Numbered from the stretch's first letter, positions 7,271-15,455 are shown. The stretch: DNA of 23,922 nucleotides from CAUZFZ01 sp963579025 (GCA_963579025.1 CAUZFZ010000161.1:1-23922), one strand, 5' to 3'. The notes: generated by a model from the letters alone, not told the origin. Translations and numbers: made by a program.

Positions 7271-8590
7271 ATGGACGAGCCGGTAAACGCGTCTGAAGTA
7301 CTTCTGGAGTCCCCTACGTTCGGCGCACGCGAGCTGTCTGAACTTCAGCGAGCCGTCGCCACGAGCCCGCGGGATGTTCGGGTCGCCTGCACATCGCTGC
7401 GTGGACGGGTTGACGTTGACGACGCGTCTGATCGTGACCTCACAGCCTTGGGCATCGCGCTGCATCTGTTGAGCGATCACAATGCGGCCGTCACCTGGCT
7501 GGGTCGAGCAACGGGGAATGGACTCGCGAATCTCTACCGTGGTCAGAGCCTGGTCGCCCTGCAACGTTATGAAGAAGCCGTCCAAGCGTTTACGGACGCG
7601 GTCGCCGACAGTTCTGTGGACAGGATCGAGGTCAGCCTGATGCGGGCCGGAGCGATTCGTCTGGCAGGACGGATCGACGAAGCTGAGGCTTTGCTGCGAG
7701 AAAATGCCCGTGTCGCCGTGACACGCGCGGACTACTCGTACCAGATGGGCTGCATTCTGTCCGACCGCGGAGACACGTTCGGCGCCATCGAGTACTTCGA
7801 GCGGGCCGGTGACATGGACGCGCACCACTCGGGTGCGCTCTTTCGGCTGGCGGCACTGAATGCGTCATTCGGCAACGACGAAGAGGCGATTCAACTTTAC
7901 GAACGAGCCCTGTCGAAGCCGCCTTTTTATCTGGGGTCGCTGATTAACCTCGGCCTGCTTTACGAGGACGCGGAACGCTACGACGCAGCGGCGTTCTGCT
8001 TCCGCCGCGTGGTTGAATTCGACCCGAACCATCAGCGGGCCCGGCTCTACCTGAAGGACATCGAAGCTTCGGGCGAGATGTTCTACGACGAAGATGCCGT
8101 TCGTCGAGAACGTGAGTCCGAACAGGTTCTGGGTACGCCTCTGGCGGATTTCGAGCTTTCAGCTCGCAGCCGCAACTGCCTGGAACGGCTCGGCCTGGAC
8201 ACGCTGGGCGATTTGACTTCAATCACCGAAGCCGAGTTGATGGCCAGCAAGAACTTTGGCGAGACGTCGCTGAAGGAAGTTCGCGTGATTCTGGAATCTC
8301 GGGGTTTGGAGGTCGGGGAGCATGTCGAGGACAAGCGCGCCCCTCCACAGAAGGTGCGGCGTGAAGACCTGTCGGACGAACAGCGGGCGATCTACGACAA
8401 TCCCGTCGCCGACCTCAACCTGTCCGTCCGGGCACGCAAGTGTGTTTCCCGCCTGGGTATCGCCAGCATTGGAGAGCTGATGAATCGCTCACCGGACGAC
8501 CTGCTGTCTGTCCGTAATTTCGGAGTGACGTCATTGAACGAAATCCGCCAGCAGCTCGCCGAGATGGGCGTGTCGCTGCGGAACGACTGA
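7271..8590 (+). CDS. TPR protein with two C-terminal RNA polymerase alpha-CTD-like domains
   Basis: The 439-residue product has TPR-type helical repeats over about residues 20-270 (for example the NLYRGQSLVALQRYEEAV and GCILSDRGDTFGAIEYF units). Two copies of the alpha subunit C-terminal domain fold follow, at about 288-352 and 376-439. Aligned to E. coli RpoA, copy 1 keeps Arg299, Asn302, Cys303, Gly330, Ser333 and Glu336 (R265, N268, C269, G296, S299, E302). Copy 2 keeps Arg387, Cys391, Gly418, Ser421 and Glu424, with Asn268 replaced by Lys390. In both copies K298 is Thr. The 31-residue spacing from the Arg to the Gly is the same as in RpoA. These residues contact UP-element DNA in E. coli, so DNA binding or a link to RNA polymerase is a reasonable inference. 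An upstream in-frame TTG at 7157 would read through the likely rpsR terminator, so I chose the ATG at 7271. No signal peptide is seen. Confidence 0.9.
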   Translation: MDEPVNASEVLLESPTFGARELSELQRAVATSPRDVRVACTSLRGRVDVDDASDRDLTALGIALHLLSDHNAAVTWLGRATGNGLANLYRGQSLVALQRYEEAVQAFTDAVADSSVDRIEVSLMRAGAIRLAGRIDEAEALLRENARVAVTRADYSYQMGCILSDRGDTFGAIEYFERAGDMDAHHSGALFRLAALNASFGNDEEAIQLYERALSKPPFYLGSLINLGLLYEDAERYDAAAFCFRRVVEFDPNHQRARLYLKDIEASGEMFYDEDAVRRERESEQVLGTPLADFELSARSRNCLERLGLDTLGDLTSITEAELMASKNFGETSLKEVRVILESRGLEVGEHVEDKRAPPQKVRREDLSDEQRAIYDNPVADLNLSVRARKCVSRLGIASIGELMNRSPDDLLSVRNFGVTSLNEIRQQLAEMGVSLRND

Positions 8591-8639
8591 CAGTCGGCAT
8601 GACATGACCAGTGCCGATGCGGCACGACATGAAACGAAC

Positions 8640-8683
8640 AAGCCCGTCGCGAGTCATTCGATTCGCGACGGGCTTTCTGTTTT
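8640..8683. terminator. probable bidirectional intrinsic terminator
   Basis: A perfect 13-bp stem, AAGCCCGTCGCGA (8640-8652) with TCGCGACGGGCTT (8663-8675), encloses a 10-nt loop. TTTCTGTTTT follows on the plus strand. On the minus strand the stem is followed by a weaker T-containing run (TGTTCGTTTC). It lies between the convergent TPR/alpha-CTD gene and sodA, where it can end transcripts from both sides. Confidence 0.85.
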
Positions 8684-8716
8684 ACGTGCGTTGTCTGGAA
8701 TTTACCAAGTGGTGGC

Positions 8717-9340
<624 letters not shown>

Positions 9341-9389
9341 TGGGAGTGCCTCCTGGGCGTTCGACAGAGAATTACCGGGCAGATGGGTA

Positions 9390-9410
9390 GCGGGGGCACG
9401 TCGTCCCCGC
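9390..9410. repeat. short inverted repeat upstream of sodA
   Basis: GCGGGG (9390-9395) and CCCCGC (9405-9410) form a 6-bp stem around a 9-nt loop, 50 nt upstream of the sodA start and downstream of the next minus-strand gene. No T-run follows in either direction. It could be a weak terminator or leader hairpin, or chance pairing in G+C-rich DNA. Confidence 0.25.
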
Positions 9411-9501
9411 GTATTTCCAGCTTCGTTGGCGCGGCATTCTAGAGTCGCGTCGCGCTGCCCGCGAGGGTGGGGAGCCCGCGAGTTGGTCAGGCGGCAAGCG
9501 A

Positions 9502-10374
9502 TTACGCGGCCACTGCGGATGGCTGCACAGCCGTCGATGCGAAGTACGCGAGTTGGACTTCCTGCCGCTGCTCGAATTCGCTCTGGCGCGTCACCTCGAT
9601 TCGCAGACCATAGGCCTGAGTCGAGGTCACTCGCACACTGACCTCTGCGTCGCCGCCACACGGTTCGCACTCAATTTCCGGCGTAGCCGGAAGTGCGGGG
9701 GAGAACGGCACGTGTATGGCAACCAGTCGCTGGCCTGGAGCAAACTCAACCCGGAAGCCGCCTTCGACCACATCACATTCATCCTGCAGGGATCGAGACA
9801 TCCAGTGCGTCGTCTCGGGGCGGTTGCCGGGATGCACCGGCAGCTCGTCGAGTTCGGTCGTCGCAAGTTCGAATTCTGTCACACCGAATTGGTGAAGCTC
9901 AGCGGGGGGTTGCGCGTCGGTCGACACCTGCGGCACCAGTGCTTCGGTCGGTGCGACGATCACGCTACTCACCGTCGCGCCGGCGACGGCATCTGTGTCG
10001 AATAGCAACCCGACTGTCACAGCACCGGCATACAGAGTCAGCAGCACAGTCAGTCCCTGCGAACTTCCTGCTGGCAGCAAGGTCATCCCAAGTATCAATG
10101 CGGGAAGCAGGCAGCCTGCGATAACGAGCAATCGGACAGACGGACGGCTCAGACGATCGAGCAAGCCGGGAGCTGCCAGACAGCAGGTGCTCAACGCGAG
10201 TCCGACGACCCCGGTCCCGCAGGCCAGCCACTGGTTGCTCAGGCCGGAAACTTCACCCGTGACCCGACGTGACAGCACGACCGCGGCAATCAGAAAGACC
10301 CCGCTGAGAACACCGCACGCAAGCGTCTGACGCTGCTCGTACGGAAGACGGCTTTGTGTCGATACCGACGACAT
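9502..10374 (-). CDS. multi-pass membrane protein of unknown function
   Basis: No family is recognised. The 290-residue product has four hydrophobic segments in its first half, roughly at residues 18-35, 46-68, 80-100 and 105-125. A soluble, acidic C-terminal half of about 160 residues follows. The C-terminal half is predicted beta-rich (GFRVEFAPGQRLVAIHVPF, then AEVSVRVTSTQAYGLRIEV), and these stretches plus a CEPCGG pair hint at a compact domain. The ATG at 10374 is preceded by AGGA at 10 nt. The gene reads toward sodA, with 161 nt between them. Membrane location is well supported; function and the side of the membrane on which the C-terminal domain lies are not. Confidence 0.72.
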   Translation of the reverse strand: MSSVSTQSRLPYEQRQTLACGVLSGVFLIAAVVLSRRVTGEVSGLSNQWLACGTGVVGLALSTCCLAAPGLLDRLSRPSVRLLVIAGCLLPALILGMTLLPAGSSQGLTVLLTLYAGAVTVGLLFDTDAVAGATVSSVIVAPTEALVPQVSTDAQPPAELHQFGVTEFELATTELDELPVHPGNRPETTHWMSRSLQDECDVVEGGFRVEFAPGQRLVAIHVPFSPALPATPEIECEPCGGDAEVSVRVTSTQAYGLRIEVTRQSEFEQRQEVQLAYFASTAVQPSAVAA

Positions 10375-10530
10375 GGAAACTCAGTCCTTTGAGTCTGGTG
10401 GAGCATGAAGCCTGCTTCAGACTTCAAAGTCGATCAGGTTTCCGCGACTACCGTCAACAGGAATTCGCAGCGAGGATCGCGAAATACACACTCCGTCAAA
10501 GCAGCCGACATCAATCTGAGTGATCCCGTT

Positions 10531-11415
10531 CTAGTCGACGGGCACGTCACGCCAGAGCCAGCGGAGCGAATCGGGCAGGATCGCTCCTCCGTGTCGTCCG
10601 TTGTGGCCTCCGTCGCCCATGACGAATTTGTAGTCGTATCCGGCGAACTTCAGCGACGCGGCCATTTGACGGTTCGCCAGCGGCCAGCTTCCGTGCAGGT
10701 TGTCCAGGTCGTTCGACCCTTCCTGCAGGAAAGCGCGAATCGGCTTGGGCTCGGCCTTGCGGATTTGTGCGTGATAGTCATGCCCGCCGCGGATGTTCGT
10801 GAAACTGCCGACGTGACTGAGCACTTTGCGGAAGTGGTCCGGCCGTTCCCAGGCGACGGTCCACGCACAGATGCCGCCGGAACTGATTCCCCCGACGGCC
10901 CGGCGTTCTGGATCGTCCGTCAGGTTGTAGTCCTTGCCCACTGCGGGCAGGATTTCTTCGATCAGAAAACGCGCGTACTGATCGCTGAGCGTATCGTATT
11001 CAAAGCTGCGATTGCGTCGCGGTTGCGCTCCGGGTTTTGAGGCCGGAATGACACCCGGGTTCAGAAAGATGCCGATCGTGACGGGCATCTCCTGCTTGTG
11101 GATCAAATTGTCGAACACAACAGTCGTGCGGAACTGCCGCGATTCGTTGACGTACCCACCGCCATCCTGAAAGACCATGACACACGCGGGTTTGGCCGGG
11201 TCGTACTGGGCCGGCACATAGACCCACATGTCGCGTTCGGTACCCGGAAAGACTTTTTCACTGACCCACTTCGACTTCGTCACCGTCCCAACCGGCACGC
11301 CCTCCTGGCGCATGGAATCTGGGCCGCGTTTGTAGTCATCGGCGGCGTCCGCGAAGTTGAGACCGATGCTGAGCAGTACTGCCAAAGAAGTCCACTTGAT
11401 TACCCGATCAGTCAT
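10531..11415 (-). CDS. secreted alpha/beta-hydrolase esterase (enterochelin esterase/esterase D-like)
   Basis: The 294-residue product begins with a signal peptide (hydrophobic core SLAVLLSIGLNFADA, cleavage probably near residue 24), so it is exported. It matches the putative esterase family (PF00756) with an N-terminal strand segment (RDMWVYVPAQYD) and the oxyanion-region motif FQDGGGYV. The nucleophile elbow is GISSG, with Ser178 as nucleophile; an acidic residue in GSNDLDN and His271 or His275 (GGHNGRHGG) complete the likely triad. In planctomycetes related proteins are often annotated as enterochelin esterases or carbohydrate esterases; the natural substrate is unknown. The start at 11415 places the signal peptide at the N-terminus and has a GGGA at 6 nt. 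A 145-residue N-terminal duplicate lies 1.6 kb upstream. Confidence 0.9.
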   Translation of the reverse strand: MTDRVIKWTSLAVLLSIGLNFADAADDYKRGPDSMRQEGVPVGTVTKSKWVSEKVFPGTERDMWVYVPAQYDPAKPACVMVFQDGGGYVNESRQFRTTVVFDNLIHKQEMPVTIGIFLNPGVIPASKPGAQPRRNRSFEYDTLSDQYARFLIEEILPAVGKDYNLTDDPERRAVGGISSGGICAWTVAWERPDHFRKVLSHVGSFTNIRGGHDYHAQIRKAEPKPIRAFLQEGSNDLDNLHGSWPLANRQMAASLKFAGYDYKFVMGDGGHNGRHGGAILPDSLRWLWRDVPVD

Positions 11416-11440
11416 AGGAAATCCCGTCCTGAACGTGGTG
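10979..11440. repeat. 462-bp direct repeat, copy 1 (within the intact esterase gene)
   Basis: This segment covers the esterase 5' region (codons 1-145) and 25 nt upstream of its start. It aligns without gaps to 12582-13043. The encoded proteins differ at about 13 of 145 residues by eye, roughly 91% identity. Confidence 0.88.
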
Positions 11441-11499
11441 CTGGTAACCATGCCGGATCCACAACCGTCAACAATCAGGGAGTGACGGTGTGCCGAGAA

Positions 11500-12357
11500 T
11501 CATTCTGCTTCAGTGGTCGCGTTCTTGCGACCGACGATCAGTCCAACGATTGTGAGAATCAGTCCAACAAAAGCGAAGCATCCAGACAGCAGGATGCCCA
11601 GCAAGCCGGCGAGCAATCCCCCGGCCGCTTGCATTGTCTGAGACAGGACATTCACATTGGTCAATTCGACTGGGCGCCGTTTCATTTCGCCCGCAACGTC
11701 AAATACATAGTCGCCAGCAGTCGGGATCTGGAGGGTACCGATCAATTCGTACGAGAGGTCGTTGCTCTTGCCCGTGAACTTGCCTGAAGTGTCCAGCGCG
11801 ATTTCCCGATGATCCGGCCCCGTTACTGTTACTGTTACGTCGTCCGGCAAGTGCGGAGCGACGTCGTACTCAGTCCCGTCGTGCGTTGTGTGAGAGATGT
11901 TGTAGAACCAGTATTGGCCGGGTTCTGTCAGCGAGACAGATTTCCTGGTCGGTGCGATGAAGCTCTCTTTGAAACTTTCGTTGTCCTGACCGAGATCGTC
12001 GATCGCTCCAGCCGACATGGAGGCGTAGGTCAGGATACTCAAGCCGAAGCAGGCCAGACCGGCAATCAATATCTTATTCATATGCACACTCGATTGACGT
12101 GTGGCCTTTCTTCGTTTCTTCCTCTTTTTCTGTGAGCCTGACTTCGACGATCGCATCGGTGCTCCATCGTGGCCGTCTTCGTAACCGGCCTCCTCATAGT
12201 CTTCCTCCCACTCATCAGGTTCCGGCTCCTGAGCCTCAAACGGCTTCACAGTGAATCGCTCACCGCACTTCGGACATGGAACCTGCTTCCCGAACGCAGA
12301 TTTCGATTTGAGTTTGAGTATTTTCCGACAGTGCGGGCAGCGGGACTGAAGAGCCAT
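11500..12357 (-). CDS. zinc-ribbon membrane protein
   Basis: The 285-residue product starts with a zinc-ribbon/MJ0042-like motif: Cys7 and Cys10 (CPHC), then Cys28 and Cys31 (CPKC). An acidic linker follows (about 44-65, rich in Glu, Asp and Tyr), then a strongly basic stretch (about 77-86). Next come a hydrophobic helix (96-114), an extracytoplasmic beta-rich middle domain (about 120-235; it contains EPGQYWFY and DYVFDV, which suggest a sandwich fold), and a long Gly-rich hydrophobic end (about 244-276) that may form a membrane hairpin. The start at 12357 has GGAG 6 nt upstream; the frame stays open to 12423 without support. It shares its zinc-ribbon, charged-linker and membrane plan with the gene at 13087-13794, although the membrane parts differ. 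Function unknown. Confidence 0.8.
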   Translation of the reverse strand: MALQSRCPHCRKILKLKSKSAFGKQVPCPKCGERFTVKPFEAQEPEPDEWEEDYEEAGYEDGHDGAPMRSSKSGSQKKRKKRRKATRQSSVHMNKILIAGLACFGLSILTYASMSAGAIDDLGQDNESFKESFIAPTRKSVSLTEPGQYWFYNISHTTHDGTEYDVAPHLPDDVTVTVTGPDHREIALDTSGKFTGKSNDLSYELIGTLQIPTAGDYVFDVAGEMKRRPVELTNVNVLSQTMQAAGGLLAGLLGILLSGCFAFVGLILTIVGLIVGRKNATTEAE

Positions 12358-12423
12358 AACGGACTCCGATCGGGTTGAATTGAGTGAGCGCACAGCGATG
12401 TGATGGTGTCGCTCAGTTTGCAA

Positions 12424-12581
12424 AGCGACTGAGACGCGTTCGGCTTCGCAGGGTGCTTCAGTACGTTACCTCCGAGAATGCCGTGCATCGCGTCGCGATC
12501 GTACCCGCGTCTTGCGCGAAATCGAGTAATGACGATCGTGCCGTCGTGCCGTGCGTTCTTAGCTCGTCGAGATGGGAAATG
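12424..12581. other. unassigned segment replacing the esterase 3' half
   Basis: This stretch lies between the start region of the upstream-facing zinc-ribbon gene and the end of the 462-bp repeat. It supplies the last 41 codons of the truncated esterase frame, which resemble nothing in the intact copy. It contains several palindromic cores such as GCGTCGCGATCG and is not coding in a way I recognise. It may be a remnant of another mobile or dispersed sequence. Confidence 0.4.
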
Positions 12582-13018
12582 TGATCGCTGAGCGTGTCGT
12601 ATACGAAGCTGCGATTGCGTCGCGGCTGCCCTCCGGGTTTTGAGGCGGGAATGACACCTGGATTCAGAAAGATGCCGATCGTGACGGGCATTTCCTTCTT
12701 GTGAATCAAATTGTCGAACACGACGGGCGTGCGGAACTGTCCCTTCTCGTTGACATAGCCACCACCGTCTTGAATGACCATGACGCACGCAGATTTCGCC
12801 GAGTCGTACTGAGCCGGCACGTAAACCCACATGTCGCGCTCGGTGCCCGGAAACACTTTCTCGCTGATCCACTTCGACTTCGTCACTGTCCCGACCGGCA
12901 CGCGCTCCTGCCGCATGGAATCGGGACCGAGTTTGTAGTCATCGGCGGCATCCGCGAAGTTAAGACCGATGCTGAGCAGTACTGCCAGCGAGGCCCACTT
13001 GATAACCCGATCAGTCAT
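12458..13018 (-). pseudogene. truncated duplicate of the secreted esterase
   Basis: Codons 1-145 match the intact esterase at 10531-11415 at about 91% identity, including the signal peptide and the FQDGGGYV-equivalent region (here IQDGGGYV). After the shared YDTLSD the reading frame enters unrelated sequence for 41 codons and stops. The nucleophile Ser178, the acidic residue and the histidine are all missing, so it cannot be an active hydrolase. The start codon and upstream ggaaatcccgtcctgaa are also duplicated, so a secreted 186-residue product could still be made. The remaining differences are scattered substitutions with no internal stop, which means either recent origin or some retained constraint. 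It lies between the two zinc-ribbon genes, in the same orientation. Confidence 0.82.
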
Positions 13019-13043
13019 TGGAAATCCCGTCCTGAATATGGTG
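12582..13043. repeat. 462-bp direct repeat, copy 2 (within the truncated esterase)
   Basis: This is the partner of 10979-11440, the same length and without indels. Homology ends abruptly at both sides. At 12581/12582 the esterase coding sequence is lost, and beyond 13043 the upstream regions diverge. Confidence 0.88.
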
Positions 13044-13086
13044 GCCGATTCACTGGTCGAGGTGGAAGTCAGTTTGCGAATTGACA

Positions 13087-13794
13087 TTAGCCACCGGCCC
13101 TCATGCCCACTATTGCGAGGACCATTGCCAGGATCATACTGATTGACGTGACAAAGGACTTACGCTGCTCCTCCCAGCGAGTGACCAGATAGTAAAGCCA
13201 GTAGAACGGGACAAAGAGATACATCATCCCGTGTTTGACGTCTTCGTTGAATGCGAGCACCAGTGAGTGGATTCCGCAACACATAGAGATGATCCCGCAG
13301 ACGACAATTGCTCCGATCGCCGCGATACCACCGGCAGGTGCGGCGATCAGTGACAGCATTCCGACGAGCATGCCAATTCCGATTGGAACACCGATCCACA
13401 ACAGTGGATTCGTCGCATACCTGCTCAACAGGCTCTCGCCACTTCCGGAACTTCGTCTCTTCTTTTTCTTCGACGACTTCTTCGGTGACCGGCTACGCGG
13501 GGCCGGGCGACGCTCCTCGTAGTCGTCGTAATCATCATCTCCGTAGTCGTCGTCTCCGTAGTCGTCATACCCGTCGTCCTGCTCATCCTCCGCGTACTCG
13601 TCGTATTCGGGCTCTTTGCGGCGGGCGGCCTTCTTGCGGCGTTTCGGAGCGCCACCGCCGGATGATTGTTTCGAGCCGCCGCCGCCCGGAACTTTGACCA
13701 TCTCATCGCAGTGCTTGCACTGGAATTTCTTGCCGGCATTCTGGTCCTTGACCTTGTAGGTCGAACCACATCCACCACATTCGCACGCGATCAT
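13087..13794 (-). CDS. zinc-ribbon membrane protein with Asp/Tyr-rich linker
   Basis: The 235-residue product begins with a zinc-ribbon-like motif: Cys6 and Cys9 (CGGC, preceded by Cys4), then Cys26 and Cys29 (CKHC). A Gly/Ser and Lys/Arg stretch follows, then a strongly acidic Asp/Tyr segment (about 63-92) built partly from DDYGD units, and a second basic stretch (about 97-120). The C-terminal half has three to four hydrophobic segments (about 132-150, 152-178, 190-205 and 217-233), so it is an integral membrane protein with the ribbon probably in the cytoplasm. The start at 13794 has GGAG 6 nt upstream. The stop lies 68 nt before the truncated esterase start. The general plan matches the zinc-ribbon gene at 11500-12357. 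Function unknown. Confidence 0.8.
   Translation of the reverse strand: MIACECGGCGSTYKVKDQNAGKKFQCKHCDEMVKVPGGGGSKQSSGGGAPKRRKKAARRKEPEYDEYAEDEQDDGYDDYGDDDYGDDDYDDYEERRPAPRSRSPKKSSKKKKRRSSGSGESLLSRYATNPLLWIGVPIGIGMLVGMLSLIAAPAGGIAAIGAIVVCGIISMCCGIHSLVLAFNEDVKHGMMYLFVPFYWLYYLVTRWEEQRKSFVTSISMILAMVLAIVGMRAGG
13538..13567. repeat. 15-bp tandem repeat encoding DDYGD units
   Basis: TCTCCGTAGTCGTCG (13538-13552) is followed directly by a copy with one change (13553-13567). Degenerate partial copies extend to about 13514. The unit is a multiple of three and lies in the acidic linker of the zinc-ribbon protein, so changes in copy number would keep the frame. Confidence 0.65.
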
Positions 13795-13957
13795 CTGATT
13801 CTCCGGACGCGGGTCTACTGAAGAGACTGAGCACTTTCAGCAATGCATGATGCACAATTGCGGGGAAAAGTGAACAGACCCGCCTGGAGAAGTCTGTGGG
13901 TGCTCTGGTGACCGGTTCGGCGTACACTGATTGTCGTCTTCGATCTCGGAGAGCCAT

Positions 13958-14617
13958 GTGAGCAATTCCACGCACGCCGCCGTGTCACGGCCAGAACAAC
14001 GGGTGGTGATGGACGATGTCCCCTGGTCGGTCTATCTCGGACTGGTCGAGGCCAGTGACGGACGACACACGCGCATCGCCTACGATCAGGGAGTGATGGA
14101 GATCATGTCGCCTTCACGAGTCCACGAAACTGAGGGCAACCTGATTGGTCGGATGGTCGAGACGTTTACCGAGGAGGCTGGACTTCCACTGGATGTCGTT
14201 GCATCGACAACATTCAAGCGTGACGACCTCGAGCGTGGATTCGAAGCCGACGAGAGCTACTACATCGCGAATTGCGCTGCGGTGTCCGGGCTGGAAGAAA
14301 TCGACCTGTCGATCCATCCGCCGCCTGACCTGGTGATCGAGGTCGATATCAGCCGCTCATCAATGAAGAAGTTCGGCATTTTTTCCAGTCTCGGGATCCC
14401 GGAAGTCTGGCGGTACGACCGCGATCAAGTCCACGTCTTCGTCCTGAACAGTGAGGGCGAGTACGACTCGGCAGAGGAGTCAGTCGTGTTGCCCGGTTTT
14501 CCAGTGAAGGACGTGCCGCGGTGGGTCGAAAAGTGGCGTACGATCAACCAGACAGAGCTGATCCGTGCGTTCCGGCGTGAGGTTCAGGCACAACTCGCGG
14601 ACCCGTCCGATGATTGA
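13958..14617 (+). CDS. Uma2/DUF820 family protein (predicted PD-(D/E)XK nuclease fold)
   Basis: The 219-residue product matches the Uma2 family (PF05685), which has a restriction-endonuclease-like fold and is very abundant in cyanobacteria and planctomycetes. Visible features are the opening YLGLVEASDGRHTRIAYDQG-type strand and loop, the conserved EIMSPSRVHE segment, the core PDLVIEVD strand carrying the expected acidic residues, and GIPEVWRYD. The usual basic residue after the core strand may be one of the lysines in SSMKKFG. Actual nuclease activity has rarely been shown for this family. I chose the GTG at 13958 because GGAG lies 6 nt upstream; an upstream TTG (13931) has no such site and an internal ATG lies at 14009. 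The stop overlaps the start of the SDR gene by 8 nt, suggesting coupled translation. Confidence 0.87.
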   Translation: MSNSTHAAVSRPEQRVVMDDVPWSVYLGLVEASDGRHTRIAYDQGVMEIMSPSRVHETEGNLIGRMVETFTEEAGLPLDVVASTTFKRDDLERGFEADESYYIANCAAVSGLEEIDLSIHPPPDLVIEVDISRSSMKKFGIFSSLGIPEVWRYDRDQVHVFVLNSEGEYDSAEESVVLPGFPVKDVPRWVEKWRTINQTELIRAFRREVQAQLADPSDD

Positions 14618-15401
14618 CCGCAGCGGACAACCGGTCGCACTGATCACCGGCGGGGCCCGGGGGATCGGTCTGGGAATCGCCCGCTCGCTGGCCGCTGACG
14701 GGTATCGACTGGCACTGAACGGCGTTCGCCCTGAAGACCAGGTTGCCGACGTTCTCGATGAGTTCCGGTCGCAGGACTGTCCCGTGATGTACTGCCCAGG
14801 TGACGTGGGATCGACTGCGGATCGGGCGGCGATCGTCGAGTCGGTGCGGAGCGAGTTCGGGCGCATTGATGTGCTCGTGAATAATGCGGGCATAACGTCT
14901 CCGGGACGGAAAGACCTGCTGGAAGCGGAAGAAGAAAGTTTTGACCGGGTTGTGGCGACTAATCTCAAAGGTCCGTACTTCCTGACTCAGCTTTGTGCAA
15001 ACCGGATGATCGAGCTGACTCGTGTCGGACTCACAGATTACGAACCGTGCGTGCTTAACGTGTCGTCGATCTCGGCCGAGTTCGTGTCGATGAATCGTGG
15101 CGACTATTGCCTGACGAAAGCCGCGACCGGCATGGCGACGAAGTTGTGGGCGGCCCGGCTGGCGGAATTCGGCATTCGTGTTTACGAGATTCAGCCCGGT
15201 GTGATTCGCAGCGACATGACGGCAGGCGTCACGGAGAAATACGACCGCCTGATCGGTGAAGAAGGTCTGACTCTGGAGCCGCGGTGGGGGACTCCGGAAG
15301 ACGTCGGTCGCGCCGTGGCCACTCTCGTTCGTGGCGATATCCCCTACGCCACCGGACAGGTGCTGTATATCGACGGCGGCATGCGCATTCGGCGTCTGTA
15401 G
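14610..15401 (+). CDS. short-chain dehydrogenase/reductase (SDR), FabG-like
   Basis: The 263-residue product is a classical SDR oxidoreductase using NAD(H) or NADP(H). Motifs are TGGARGIG (cofactor-binding glycine loop), NNAG, a catalytic Ser in NVSSISAEFVS, YCLTK (the Tyr-xxx-Lys pair), and the C-terminal ATGQVLYIDGGMRI typical of the FabG/3-ketoacyl reductase subgroup. All catalytic residues are present. Such proteins are frequently labelled 3-ketoacyl-ACP reductase, but without fatty-acid genes nearby the substrate is open; sugar or polyol oxidation is equally possible. The ATG at 14610 lies inside the end of the Uma2 gene (ATGATTGA overlap), and the frame is open further upstream only as a shadow of that gene. 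Confidence 0.92.
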   Translation: MIDRSGQPVALITGGARGIGLGIARSLAADGYRLALNGVRPEDQVADVLDEFRSQDCPVMYCPGDVGSTADRAAIVESVRSEFGRIDVLVNNAGITSPGRKDLLEAEEESFDRVVATNLKGPYFLTQLCANRMIELTRVGLTDYEPCVLNVSSISAEFVSMNRGDYCLTKAATGMATKLWAARLAEFGIRVYEIQPGVIRSDMTAGVTEKYDRLIGEEGLTLEPRWGTPEDVGRAVATLVRGDIPYATGQVLYIDGGMRIRRL

Positions 15402-15455
15402 GGGAGCAGACCGGAACAAGTGCCGAGAAGTTCCGGCGTAGCCAACTCTACGTCT

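Noticed and set aside
9341..9670. N-terminal extension of the superoxide dismutase frame
   Set aside because: The family begins exactly at the ATG at 9340, which has GGAGG 8 nt upstream; the extension also overlaps the end of the next gene.
11098..11787. 229-codon plus-strand open frame
   Set aside because: It spans the antisense of the esterase 5' half and part of the zinc-ribbon gene, both of which have strong protein evidence.
13538..13567. Short tandem repeat considered as a CRISPR-like or regulatory iteron
   Set aside because: Units are only 15 bp, directly adjacent without spacers, and encode DDYGD in frame within an acidic linker.
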